NCBI GenBank assembly: GCA_023388965.1
Contig: JAEWFF010000014.1
Coordinates: forward strand, 62,001-126,000
Source of the DNA: Pseudomonadota bacterium
Lineage (GTDB): Bacteria; Pseudomonadota; Alphaproteobacteria; Rhizobiales; Methylopilaceae
DNA: 64,000 nt
Direction: 5' to 3'
Both the position numbers and the translations under genes were made by a program. The notes under the pieces are model-generated. The model had not been told where the DNA came from, made no database searches, and was given only the letters and a program-made list of their open reading frames with translations. Shown piece after piece: positions 29,817 through 38,770 of the stretch (positions are counted from its first letter, which is position 1; each line of letters begins with the position of its first letter).

Positions 29817-31937
29817 TCAGGCGGCCGGCGTGTCCCATCCCTGCGCCGGCGGCGTGACCTCGTTGGCCTCGACCGGTGCCGCTTTCGGCTGCCAGGTATC
29901 GGCCGCAACTTCCATGGCCTGAAGGTTTGCCGGGTCGAGCTTGGCGCCGATCTGGTCGCGCTTGGAGGCCGCGTCCTTGTCGCCCTGTTTGGCGGCGAGC
30001 GCGAACCAGCGCCAGGATTCCGCGAGGTCCTGCGGCACGGACAGGCCGCGCGCATACAGGATGCCGAGATTGTACTGGCTGTCGCGGACGCCGTGCTCGG
30101 CCGCCTTGCGGAACCAGACGGAGGCGACGGCGACATCGGGCTGGCCGAAGCCGCCTTCGGCATACAGCACGCCGAGATTGTGCATGGCCTGCACATTGCC
30201 GGCGGTGGCCGCCTGCTCGTACAGACCGCGCGCGGTCTGTACATCCTTCGGTACGCCGTTGCCCTTTTCGAGCAGATGGGCGAGGCGGTATTGCGCCGGC
30301 GCCAGACCCTGATCGGCGGCGCGTTCCAGCCATTCCGACGCCTTGTCCATGTCGCGGGCAACGCCGCGTCCCTCGGCAAAGCGGATTGCGACTTCGTATT
30401 GCGCATTGGCATCGCCCGCCACGGCGCGCGTGCGCAGGCGCGGTCCGCCGATTTCGACCGGCAGGGGGGCAGGCGCGGCATGCTGCGCGCGCGGGATCGA
30501 TCCGGTGATGGTGGGATCGAGCAGCGAGGAGGTGGCGACCGGCGCATGCGAGGTCGCGGTTTGCGCCGGTGTCGCGGAGGCCGTGCGCGGTTCGGCGACG
30601 GCCGGCGTCGGTGCAGCGGGAACCGGGGCTGGACTGGCCTCGATCTGCGCATCCGGACCGGCTGCGAGCTGAGTGTCCGCGAACATGCCGTCGAGGAAGC
30701 GGCTCGATCCGGCGTAAATACCGACGAGAAGCGCGGCGGCGGCCGCACCGGCAAGGAGTGTTCGTTTCATGGAGCGCACCGCCGCATTGCGCGATGTCTG
30801 CGGGCGCTTGCGCGCGGCCGGTTCCGGCGTCTGGTTGGAGCGCCGTGCGGCTGCGATGTACTGGCGCCGTTCGGCGCCTGACGTCTGCGTGGCGTGAGAT
30901 TCCGGGCGCGCCGTGCGCTCGTCCTGCGCACGCTCTTCCAGAGCGCGCTGCGCCGCAGCGCGCGCGCGGGCGGAAGGACTTTCCGCCGGCTGGACGGCGA
31001 TGGGCGCGGGCGTCGCCCGGTCGGGCAGACGGGCCGCGACGTGTTCCAGCGACTGGCGCACCGTGTCGAGCATGTCGCGCGTGCGCCGCTCGGATTCGCC
31101 CGCATCTGAGCGCAAATTGGCGACCTCGCGTGCGATCGTGTCGATACGCACATTGGTCTGGCTTTCCATCGCCTGAAGCTGCGGCTGAACGAGGTTCAGC
31201 ACCGCGCTTTCGGCAGCCTGTGCCGGCAGCGGCGATTCCGTGATCAGCCGCGTCACCTCGGCGAGCGAAACCTCCAGCGAGTCGAAGGTGCGCGCAGCGC
31301 GCTGTTCGAACTGCTCGGCAAGCTTCTGGAAAGCGCGCTCGAGCGTTTCGTTGATGTCGGATACCGGGCGTGCAGGCTCGTCCAGCCTGTGCTGACGCAT
31401 TTCGCCGATGTCCGATGCCGGGCGAACGGGCTCGTCCAGCTTGCGCTGGCGCTCGACGATCTCGGCGACGGCCGAGCGCAGCGGGCCGGGGTTTTCACTG
31501 GGGCGGAACGTGCCGGCGTTTTCATCGGATTGCGATTGCTGGCGGGAGAACGGACCGGGGAAACGGCCCATGACCTCGCGCAGCGATCCGCCATCCTCCG
31601 TCTTACGCACGGTTTCCATACGCTCTGCCTCGATACGCTCACGCCGGGCGGCAAGCCGCCCCTGAATGATGCCGTTCAGGCTCCCGGCGTCCGGCTGCGT
31701 GTTCGCGGGTGCGGGCGGGGCCATGGCGACGGCCTGAAGTCTGGGTTCCTGAAGTCTTGGCTCCTGAAGTCTGGGCTGGGGCGGAGGGGCGGGCGGCTCG
31801 ACCCGAGGCGCCGGCTCAAGCGGGGCGGCCTGCGCGTGCAGCCAGTCGGAGATCTCCAGCATTTTGCGTCTGATCTCGGCTTCCTCGAAGCCCATGTCCC
31901 GACCCGGCTGCTCATTGCGGGCTGCGTTCGCTGCCAT
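29817..31937 (-). CDS. PodJ-like polar organiser with Sel1 repeats
   Basis: A 706-residue protein. The N-terminus is short and polar, followed by a Pro/Gln-rich linker with LQEPRLQ repeats near residue 55, a predicted coiled-coil region (about 150-330, including LNLVQPQLQAMESQTNVRID), a single membrane helix (LLAGAAAAALLVGIYAGSSR, near residue 410), and a periplasmic part with Sel1-type repeats from about 500 (GDANAQYEVAIRFAEGRGVA, APAQYRLAHLLEKGNGVPKD, VQAMHNLGVLYAEGG, RDSQYNLGILYARGLSVPQD). This matches PodJ/PodJL localisation factors that mark the growing or old pole. ATG 31937 is used because GGAGAG lies 6 bases upstream; ATG 31943 is too close to it. Confidence 0.78.
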   Translation of the reverse strand: MAANAARNEQPGRDMGFEEAEIRRKMLEISDWLHAQAAPLEPAPRVEPPAPPPQPRLQEPRLQEPRLQAVAMAPPAPANTQPDAGSLNGIIQGRLAARRERIEAERMETVRKTEDGGSLREVMGRFPGPFSRQQSQSDENAGTFRPSENPGPLRSAVAEIVERQRKLDEPVRPASDIGEMRQHRLDEPARPVSDINETLERAFQKLAEQFEQRAARTFDSLEVSLAEVTRLITESPLPAQAAESAVLNLVQPQLQAMESQTNVRIDTIAREVANLRSDAGESERRTRDMLDTVRQSLEHVAARLPDRATPAPIAVQPAESPSARARAAAQRALEERAQDERTARPESHATQTSGAERRQYIAAARRSNQTPEPAARKRPQTSRNAAVRSMKRTLLAGAAAAALLVGIYAGSSRFLDGMFADTQLAAGPDAQIEASPAPVPAAPTPAVAEPRTASATPAQTATSHAPVATSSLLDPTITGSIPRAQHAAPAPLPVEIGGPRLRTRAVAGDANAQYEVAIRFAEGRGVARDMDKASEWLERAADQGLAPAQYRLAHLLEKGNGVPKDVQTARGLYEQAATAGNVQAMHNLGVLYAEGGFGQPDVAVASVWFRKAAEHGVRDSQYNLGILYARGLSVPQDLAESWRWFALAAKQGDKDAASKRDQIGAKLDPANLQAMEVAADTWQPKAAPVEANEVTPPAQGWDTPAA

Positions 31938-32164
31938 CACCATCTCTCCGCGGACCGCGCCGGCGGCCCCGGTTACCGCCGCGCATCGGCGCGCCACGGA
32001 ACTCCCGTTCCCCGTTTTCCGCCCAACGTGGTAAAAATTAGGTTAAGGGGATGGTTATGAATCAACCGTAGATTGCGGTGGATCGCTGCCACCCTGCCGC
32101 GATCTTGGCGTGTTTTGGACGTATCGCGTGAAGAACGCGCCCTTCCGGCACAGGAGAATCTCCA

Positions 32165-32584
32165 ATGCGGCACATTCTCATCGGCGTTCTTGCCGTTCTG
32201 CCCCTCACCGCCATCGCGGCCGCGCAGGCCCCGGAGCCGGCATCTGACGACCGTTTCCAGATCGAACGGCAGGGCGACGCCTTCATCCGGCTCGACCGCA
32301 AGAGCGGCGCGATTTCAACCTGCACGCTCGAAAAGGGGCAGTTCGACTGCCGCATGAGCGCGGACGAGCGCGCAGCCCTTCAGGCCGAGATCGACCGTCT
32401 TGCCGAGGAGGTCGAGCAGCTGCGCACGGTGGAGGCCGAGCCCAAGGCCGGCATTTCCAAGAACGGCAAGGAAATCACGCTCAAACTACCGAGCGACGAG
32501 GAGATCAAGGGCGTTGTCGCCTATCTGCAGGGCATGCTCGATCGCGCGATCGCGGCGCTCAAAGACCTCGCCGGTTCGGTCTGA
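32165..32584 (+). CDS. exported coiled-coil protein of unknown function
   Basis: A 139-residue protein with a signal peptide (ILIGVLAVLPLTAIAAAQA). The mature part has a beta-rich stretch with two cysteines (FIRLDRKSGAISTCTLEKGQ, FDCRM), then a short coiled coil (LQAEIDRLAEEVEQLRTVEA) and a C-terminal helix. GGAGAATCTCC stands before ATG 32165. Similar proteins exist in Rhizobiales as hypotheticals. It starts the transcript that continues, one base after its stop, into the YjbQ gene. Confidence 0.75.
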   Translation: MRHILIGVLAVLPLTAIAAAQAPEPASDDRFQIERQGDAFIRLDRKSGAISTCTLEKGQFDCRMSADERAALQAEIDRLAEEVEQLRTVEAEPKAGISKNGKEITLKLPSDEEIKGVVAYLQGMLDRAIAALKDLAGSV

Positions 32585-32585
32585 G

Positions 32586-33080
32586 ATGAGGGAACAGGCC
32601 ACCGCTGCCGGACGGATTTCGGAGATCGTCTATGACGAGCCGGACGAGGCGCCGCTCGATCTGCGGCGCGGCCATCTGGCCGTCGGCACGCCCGGCCGGG
32701 GCTTCACCGATCTCACATCGGCCGCCGCCGACTGGCTGCAAGGCATCGGCGCGGCCGACGGCCTCCTGACCCTGTTCATTCGCCACACCTCGGCCTCGCT
32801 CACCGTTCAGGAGAACGCGGACCCCGACGTACAGGCAGATCTGTTGTCGGCGCTCGACCGCCTGGCGCCGGAGGATGCTGCCTACCGCCACACGGTCGAG
32901 GGCGCGGACGATATGCCCGCCCACATCAAATCGTTAATCACTTCGGTTGCCATATCCGTTCCCGTCGCGGGCGGCGCCTTGCTGCTGGGAACGTGGCAGG
33001 CGATCTACCTGATCGAGCATCGCGCGGCGGCCCACCGGCGCGAGGTGTCGCTGATGTTTCTGGGGCGCACCACGATGTAG
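32586..33080 (+). CDS. YjbQ family protein (UPF0047)
   Basis: A 164-residue protein that is full length for the YjbQ/UPF0047 family: GLLTLFIRHTSASLTVQENA, HTVEGADDMPAHIKSLITSV, LLGTWQAIYLIEHR. Three histidines and an acidic residue in these blocks form the conserved site. Members show thiamine-phosphate-synthase-like activity in vitro in some species, but the physiological role is uncertain. The N-terminus carries about 25 extra residues relative to the core. Confidence 0.9.
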   Translation: MREQATAAGRISEIVYDEPDEAPLDLRRGHLAVGTPGRGFTDLTSAAADWLQGIGAADGLLTLFIRHTSASLTVQENADPDVQADLLSALDRLAPEDAAYRHTVEGADDMPAHIKSLITSVAISVPVAGGALLLGTWQAIYLIEHRAAAHRREVSLMFLGRTTM

Positions 33081-33171
33081 CTGTGCCCGCGATTTAATAC
33101 TGTACCAACGCACTGGACACGATAATCTTCCGCCGCGCACCCGACCCCTCAGACAAGGCAATTCGAGCTAC

Positions 33172-33843
33172 ATGACAGAGACGGCAAATCACCGGTTCGT
33201 CATCGCCGACGATCACCCGCTGTTCCGCGGGGCGCTCCGCGCGGCCATCACCGGCGCCTTTCAGGGCGCCTCCATCTCGGAAGCCGGCTCCATCGAAGCC
33301 CTCGTGGCCGAACTCGAGCGCGAGCAGGAGATGGACCTCGTCCTGCTCGATCTGGCAATGCCCGGCGTGCGCGGCTATTCGGGCCTGCTCCTGCTGCGCG
33401 CGCAATATCCCGGCATTCCGGTCATCGTGGTTTCGGCGCACGAGGATATCGGCGTCATCCGCCGCTGCATGGGGTTCGGCGCCTCCGGCTTCATTCCCAA
33501 GACGACCGATGTCGAACTCATGCGCGAGGCCATCCGCATCGTCCTTGCCGGCGGAACCTGGACGCCGCCCGATCTCGATCTCGACAATGCGCCGCCAGAC
33601 GACGAGAACGCGGCTTTGGTGCGCCGCCTCGCCACGCTGACGCCGCAGCAGGTGCGCGTTCTGATGATGCTGTCGGACGGCCTGCTCAACAAGCAGATCG
33701 CGTTCGAACTCAATGTCTCGGAAGCAACCGTCAAGGCCCATGTCTCGGCCATCCTGCAAAAGCTCGGCGTCGACAGCCGCACGCAGGCCGTGATCGCCGC
33801 CTCGCGTATTGACGCGGGGCAGTGGATCGACAGCACGTCCTGA
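33172..33843 (+). CDS. LuxR/NarL-type response regulator, CrbR-like
   Basis: A 223-residue regulator. The receiver domain (residues 8-125) has the acidic pair DD at 13-14, phosphoacceptor Asp60 in LVLLDLAMPG, and the conserved lysine in GFIPKT. The C-terminal LuxR HTH is at about 150-210 (LTPQQVRVLMMLSDGLLNKQ, VSEATVKAHVSAILQKLGVD). Its 3' end meets the 3' end of the SSS-domain hybrid kinase with 8 bases between them, and the pair resembles the CrbS/CrbR system that induces acetyl-CoA synthetase in gammaproteobacteria and related MctS/MctR-type pairs in rhizobia. Confidence 0.88.
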   Translation: MTETANHRFVIADDHPLFRGALRAAITGAFQGASISEAGSIEALVAELEREQEMDLVLLDLAMPGVRGYSGLLLLRAQYPGIPVIVVSAHEDIGVIRRCMGFGASGFIPKTTDVELMREAIRIVLAGGTWTPPDLDLDNAPPDDENAALVRRLATLTPQQVRVLMMLSDGLLNKQIAFELNVSEATVKAHVSAILQKLGVDSRTQAVIAASRIDAGQWIDSTS

Positions 33844-33851
33844 TCCGGCAT

Positions 33852-36800
33852 CTATTCGGCGGCCGGCCGCGTGGCGCGCAATTGCGCCAGAAGGGCACGC
33901 AGCGCGCCGGGGCGCAGCGGCTTGTGCAGGATCTGCATGCCGAGAGCACGGGCGTTTTCGCGCACGATCGGTTCGCGGTTCGCCGTCACCAGAATGCCCG
34001 GCAGATCGCCCAGCGCTTCGCGCAGCGCACGCATGATCGACAGCCCGTCCATATTGTCGAGGTGGTAATCGACGATCACGACATCGGGCGCGCCTTCCTC
34101 GCCGGTGATCGTACGGGCATCTTCGAGGTCTTGCGCCGTCATGACATGGCAGCCCCAGCCTTCGAGCAACTGGCGCATGCCGTCGAGAATGGCGGCCTCG
34201 TTGTCGATGCACAGGGCGCGCGTTCCCGTGAGTGCGGAGAGCGGCGCGCCGGCCGGAACGATGCGGCTTTTCAACTGGGTCTGCGGCTGCGCCTCGGGCA
34301 GGGTCACGGCAAACATCGAGCCGTGGCCGGGCCGCGATTGCAGCGTGACCTTGTGGTGCAGGATACGGCCGATACGCTCGACGATGGACAGGCCGAGGCC
34401 GAGGCCGTGCGCCTCGTGATCGCCGGCATGAAGCCGCTGGAATTCTTTGAACACGGCGCGCTGGCTGGCAAGAGGAATGCCGAGGCCGGTGTCCCAGACC
34501 TCGATCCGCAACCGGCCATCGCCGGCGCGGCGCACGCCGACGAGGACGCGTCCGGCGGGCGTGTATTTGATCGCGTTTGAAATCAGGTTCTGCAAAAGGC
34601 GGCGCAGCAACTGGCGGTCGGAGCGGACCCAGAGGCTCGTCGCGACGAAGGACAGATCGATCTTCTGATTGCGCGCCATCGGCGTGAACTCGACCTCGAT
34701 CTGCCGGAAAAGGTCGGCCAGCGGAAAGACGCGGATATCGGGCGTGTAGGCACCGGCATCCATGCGCGAGATATCGAGGAGAACCGAGAAGATTTCCTCG
34801 ACCGATTGCAGCGAGGCATCGACATTGGCGACAAGGTCGCGGTTCGGATCGGCCGCGCTGCGCTCGCTCAGGCTGGCGACATAGAGGCGGGCGGCATTGA
34901 GCGGCTGCAGGATGTCGTGACTGGCGGCCGCGAGAAAACGGGTCTTGGACGAATTGGCCTGTTCGGCTTCGGCCTTCGCCTGCATCAGCTCATGCGTACG
35001 TTCATTGACGCGCTCTTCAAGGGCGCGCTCCGTCGCCACCGCTTCCGTCACATCGGTGAAGGTCACGACCACGCCACCGCCGGGCATGTCGTCGGCCCGG
35101 ATTTCGACGACGCGCCCGCTCGGGTGGAGCGTGGATCGGGACACTCTCTGGCGTTCGAATGTGTGCTGTATCCGCTCGGCGATGATTTCGTCGGTCGCGC
35201 CCGGACCGTAAAGACCGCGCTCGGCGTTGAAGCGCAGGATTTCATCGATCGGCTTGCCGATCCGCAGGAAATTGTCCGGTATGTTGAACAGCCGCATATA
35301 TTCGTGGTTCCAGCACACGATGTTCAGGTCGGAATCGTAGACCGTGATGCCGTGCCGCGCATGATCGATGGCGGTCTGAAGGATGTCGCGTGTGTACTGG
35401 ACGGCGAGGGAAGCTTCATCGAGAAGGCGCAACGCATCCTTCTTGGTCGTTGGCCCGCCGCGCAGCAGCATGGACAGGACCATGCGCGAGGACGTGCCGA
35501 TCACCGAGGTCAGGAGATGCTCGGCATAGCGCAGATGATGGATATCGGCGGCATCGAACGGCGAGAGCCTTACCTTGCGCACGGCGGCGAACTGGTCGAA
35601 GGCCTGCCTTGTGCGCTCCTCGCCGAGATAGCGCGCGACCGCGCTCTGCAGTTCGCCGAGGCGCACGGGAGTATGCCAGCCCAGAAGGCTTTGCCCCATG
35701 CTGGTCGGGCCGCGGCCGACGAATGTATTGGCCTGCAGCCGCTCCATGGCCGAGGGCGCGAACAGCAGCGATCCGAAAATGTAGGCGCATATGTTCAGCA
35801 GAAGGCTCCAGAACACGCCATGGACGAAAGGATCGATGGAGATGCCGAACAGGGCGGTCGGCTGCAGCCAGTCGACGCCGAACAATGCGTCCTCCAGCGT
35901 GGCGGAGATAAGATCGCCATGCATCATCGAGGGTATCAGCAGCGTGTAGGCCCAGATCGCGAGCCCGACCAGTATTGACAGCAATGCGCCCGGCGCGGTG
36001 CCGCGCTTCCAGAACAGGCCGCCGAAAAAGGCCGGGCTGAGCTGCGCCACTGCGGCGAAGGCCAGAAGCCCGGTCTGCGCAAGTCCCGCGGTTCCGGCGA
36101 ACTGGTAGAACGCATAGCCGAGCAGAAGAACGACCAGGATCGAGACGCGGCGCACGGGCAGGAGGATGCGGCGCATATCGCCAAATCCGCCCTCGCGGCC
36201 GCGCAGGAGGAGCGGAACGACGATGTTGTTCGACACCATGATCGACAAAGCGATCGATTCAACGATCACCATTGCAGTCGCGGCAGACAGACCGCCGATG
36301 AACGCCGCCATGGTCATGAACGTCGAATTGGCGCTCATCGGAAGGTTCAGGACATAGGTGTCCGGCGACACCGTGCCGCCGGCGAACATGATCGTTCCGG
36401 CAATCGTCATCGGCACGATGAAGATGTTGATGCCGATCATATAGGCCGGCACCAGCAGCGCCGCGTAACGCAGATCCTTTTCGCTGAGATTCTCGACGAT
36501 GGTGACGTGGAACTGCCGGGGCAGGAGGAAGGCACAGGCAAAGGACAGGACGATGAAGGTCGTCCATACGCTGAGTTTCGGCAATTGCTCGAACGGCCCG
36601 AGAAGATTGTGGGCGCGCGCCTGGCTGACGAGATCTTCCAGCCCGCCGAAAATGCCCCAGGTCACGAATGCGCCGACCGCCAGCAGAGCGAGAAGCTTGA
36701 TGAAGCTTTCGGCGGCGATGGCCAGCATCAGGCCCGATTGGTGCTCGGTCGCGTCGATGAAGCGCGTGCCGAACATACTGGCAAAAACCGCAAGAACGAA

Positions 36801-37304
36801 CGCGCCCCACAGCGCGACCTGATCGACGTCCACGATCATGCCGGAACTGGCGCCGTATCCCTCGAACACGGTTGCGACCGAAATCGAGATCGCCTTCAGC
36901 TGGAGCGCGATGTACGGCACCGCGCCGATGAGAAGCGCCAGCGAGATCACGACGGCGAGAAGCTGGCTCTTGCCGTAGCGCGCCGAGATGAAGTCGGCGA
37001 TGGAGGTGATGTTCTGCGCTTTCGCGATGCTCGCAATGCGCATGAGAAGCGGCGAGCCGAATGTAAAGGCGAGGATCGGACCGATATAGATGGCGAGGAA
37101 ATCGAGACCGGATACGGCGGCAAGGCCGACCGAGCCGAAGAACGTCCACGACGTGCAATAGACCGCGATGGCGAAGGCATAGATGTATGGTCGCCCCCAG
37201 CTTGACATCCATGAGGGCCGCGCGCGGTCGCCATAGGCCGCAAGAGCGAAAAGGAGGCCGAGATAGAGCAGCGCGGCCGCGATCACCGCCCAGCCGAGCA
37301 GCAT
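33852..37304 (-). CDS. hybrid sensor histidine kinase with sodium:solute symporter domain, CrbS-like
   Basis: A 1150-residue fusion. Residues 1 to about 500 are a 13-helix SSS (PutP/ActP-like) transporter region (YCTSWTFFGSVGLAAVSGLD). A PAS domain follows around 640-760 (HGITVYDSDLNIVCWNHEYM), then HisKA with the phosphorylation site in FLAAASHDILQPLNAARL, the HATPase (LISNAIKYTPAGR, DTGLGIPLASQ), and a C-terminal receiver with phosphoacceptor Asp in VIVDYHLDNMDG. It senses a transported substrate, by analogy acetate or another short carboxylate, and signals to the convergent LuxR-type regulator. Its length and layout match CrbS. No symporter gene partner is adjacent. Confidence 0.9.
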   Translation of the reverse strand: MLLGWAVIAAALLYLGLLFALAAYGDRARPSWMSSWGRPYIYAFAIAVYCTSWTFFGSVGLAAVSGLDFLAIYIGPILAFTFGSPLLMRIASIAKAQNITSIADFISARYGKSQLLAVVISLALLIGAVPYIALQLKAISISVATVFEGYGASSGMIVDVDQVALWGAFVLAVFASMFGTRFIDATEHQSGLMLAIAAESFIKLLALLAVGAFVTWGIFGGLEDLVSQARAHNLLGPFEQLPKLSVWTTFIVLSFACAFLLPRQFHVTIVENLSEKDLRYAALLVPAYMIGINIFIVPMTIAGTIMFAGGTVSPDTYVLNLPMSANSTFMTMAAFIGGLSAATAMVIVESIALSIMVSNNIVVPLLLRGREGGFGDMRRILLPVRRVSILVVLLLGYAFYQFAGTAGLAQTGLLAFAAVAQLSPAFFGGLFWKRGTAPGALLSILVGLAIWAYTLLIPSMMHGDLISATLEDALFGVDWLQPTALFGISIDPFVHGVFWSLLLNICAYIFGSLLFAPSAMERLQANTFVGRGPTSMGQSLLGWHTPVRLGELQSAVARYLGEERTRQAFDQFAAVRKVRLSPFDAADIHHLRYAEHLLTSVIGTSSRMVLSMLLRGGPTTKKDALRLLDEASLAVQYTRDILQTAIDHARHGITVYDSDLNIVCWNHEYMRLFNIPDNFLRIGKPIDEILRFNAERGLYGPGATDEIIAERIQHTFERQRVSRSTLHPSGRVVEIRADDMPGGGVVVTFTDVTEAVATERALEERVNERTHELMQAKAEAEQANSSKTRFLAAASHDILQPLNAARLYVASLSERSAADPNRDLVANVDASLQSVEEIFSVLLDISRMDAGAYTPDIRVFPLADLFRQIEVEFTPMARNQKIDLSFVATSLWVRSDRQLLRRLLQNLISNAIKYTPAGRVLVGVRRAGDGRLRIEVWDTGLGIPLASQRAVFKEFQRLHAGDHEAHGLGLGLSIVERIGRILHHKVTLQSRPGHGSMFAVTLPEAQPQTQLKSRIVPAGAPLSALTGTRALCIDNEAAILDGMRQLLEGWGCHVMTAQDLEDARTITGEEGAPDVVIVDYHLDNMDGLSIMRALREALGDLPGILVTANREPIVRENARALGMQILHKPLRPGALRALLAQLRATRPAAE

Positions 37305-37444
37305 GACGCCTCACCACAGGGTTGTCGCGTTTTCTTATCAGCCCTTCCGGCGCCGGGCCAGCGCCTGCCGAAAGCCGCGTCACCGTCCGTCCGAATGAAC
37401 CTTTGCCCGGGGCGCCGGGTTAATCATCGGATGGTTGAGGCATC

Positions 37445-38170
37445 ATGACGGCTTTCAGAAAATATGCGGTGTGCGCGGCGGCGCTCGGCGGATTGGCAGC
37501 GGCGGCGTTCACCGTCGATCAGGCGGGCGTGCGGGCGGAAAGCGCCATGGATTTCCTGCGCAACCAGCACCAGCGCGCCCAACCGCACTATCCGCGCCAG
37601 CCGGTGCGGGTGCGGCGCGGATTGTTCGGCGGACTTTTCGACACGTTGCGCCGCGAATTCGAGGCACCGCCGCCGCGAGCAGCCGCTCCGGCCAGAAGCC
37701 ACGCCATGCAGCGCATCGTGTGCCGCCGCACCTGCGACGGTGCGCAACTCGTTCTCGGCATCGTGCCCGCTCATCGCTCCCATGCACAGGAAGAGGCCAT
37801 GTGCACGGCGGCGGGCGGGGGCGAGCAGACAAGGCTGATCGTCGAGAAATTCGTGCCCGGCGCGGGTTTCGAGCCCGCACCGCAGGTTCAGACCGCCTCG
37901 GCGGCCACCCTGATGGAAGGGCGCGCGGCGCTCGACGATGCGTCTGCCGCGCCCAGGGCAAGCGCGTGCGGGGAGGGCGCGCGCTTCATGACGGTGCCGA
38001 TTCGCGATGATGCCACCCTCCGCAAAGGGGACATCGTCGCCACGCGCAACGGCTTCAAAGTGTTCGTCGGCAAGGGCAAGCCGCCGTTCGATGAGAGCGA
38101 TTTCGCCGATATCGACAAGAAAAAGCGCATAGCGTCCTCAATCGAGAAACTCAGGATCGCGGACCGCTGA
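37445..38170 (+). CDS. DUF2865-like exported protein
   Basis: A 241-residue protein with a signal peptide-like N-terminus (YAVCAAALGGLAAAAFTVDQ). The IVCRRTCDGAQLVLG block resembles the CVRTCDG signature of DUF2865, and a second cysteine pair (EAMCTAAGGG, SACGEGARF) follows. The C-terminus, RNGFKVFVGKGKPPFDESDF, looks like a secreted-protein tail also seen in that family. Function unknown. ATG 37445 follows GAGGCATC. The 140 bases separating it from the kinase gene hold two divergent promoters. Confidence 0.6.
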   Translation: MTAFRKYAVCAAALGGLAAAAFTVDQAGVRAESAMDFLRNQHQRAQPHYPRQPVRVRRGLFGGLFDTLRREFEAPPPRAAAPARSHAMQRIVCRRTCDGAQLVLGIVPAHRSHAQEEAMCTAAGGGEQTRLIVEKFVPGAGFEPAPQVQTASAATLMEGRAALDDASAAPRASACGEGARFMTVPIRDDATLRKGDIVATRNGFKVFVGKGKPPFDESDFADIDKKKRIASSIEKLRIADR

Positions 38171-38222
38171 CACCGTTCCCGGGCCAGCTTAATGTGCCAG
38201 CCGGCAAACCGGGAGAGTTTCC

Positions 38223-38630
38223 ATGCTTGAGGAATTCAAGAAATTTGCGCTGAAGGGCAATGTCGTCGATCTCGCCGTCGGCGTCATCATCGGTGCCGCG
38301 TTCAGCCAGATCGTCTCGTCTTTGGTCGAGGACGTGGTGATGCCTGTCATCGGCTTCATCACCGGCGGGCTCGATTTTACCAATTATTTCGTCCAGCTCA
38401 GCGGCCCGGATGCCGCCACTTATGCTGCGGCCAAGGAAGCGGGAGCGACGGTCGGCTATGGCGCGTTCCTGACCGCGGCGCTGAATTTCATGATCGTCGC
38501 CTGGATCCTGTTCCTTGCGGTGCGCGGCATCAATCGCATGCGCCGGAAGGAAGAGGAAAAGCCGGCCGAGCCTCCAAAGGAGGAACAGCTCCTCACCGAG
38601 ATCCGCGATATTCTGGCGGCGAGGAAGTAG
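38223..38630 (+). CDS. mscL: large-conductance mechanosensitive channel MscL
   Basis: A 135-residue channel subunit, full length. The pore-lining first helix is KGNVVDLAVGVIIGAAFSQI, followed by the periplasmic loop and second helix (FLTAALNFMIVAWILFLAVR), and an acidic C-terminal helix (EEQLLTEIRDILAAR). MscL forms pentamers that open under extreme membrane tension to release solutes during osmotic downshock. GGGAGAG precedes ATG 38223. Confidence 0.95.
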   Translation: MLEEFKKFALKGNVVDLAVGVIIGAAFSQIVSSLVEDVVMPVIGFITGGLDFTNYFVQLSGPDAATYAAAKEAGATVGYGAFLTAALNFMIVAWILFLAVRGINRMRRKEEEKPAEPPKEEQLLTEIRDILAARK

Positions 38631-38639
38631 GAAGATCGT

Positions 38640-38760
38640 GTGTCCCGGGGCGGCGCGAAGCGTCGAGCCCGGGACCCATACGCCCGGACATCACGGCTCT
38701 AATCTCGAATGGTACGGAGTATGGGTCCCGGACAGCGGCTTTGCCGCTTCCGGGACATGA
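38640..38760. repeat. palindromic intergenic repeat (TCCCGG type)
   Basis: Two hairpin modules flank a shared stem: TCCCGG ... CCCGGGA near 38642-38675, GTCCCGG ... CCGGGAC near 38726-38757, and GGGACCCATAC pairing with GTATGGGTCCC. It lies between the convergent mscL and hemA genes. The same TCCCGG family recurs at 46541 and 62009. Confidence 0.7.
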
Positions 38761-38770
38761 AGGTACGGAT

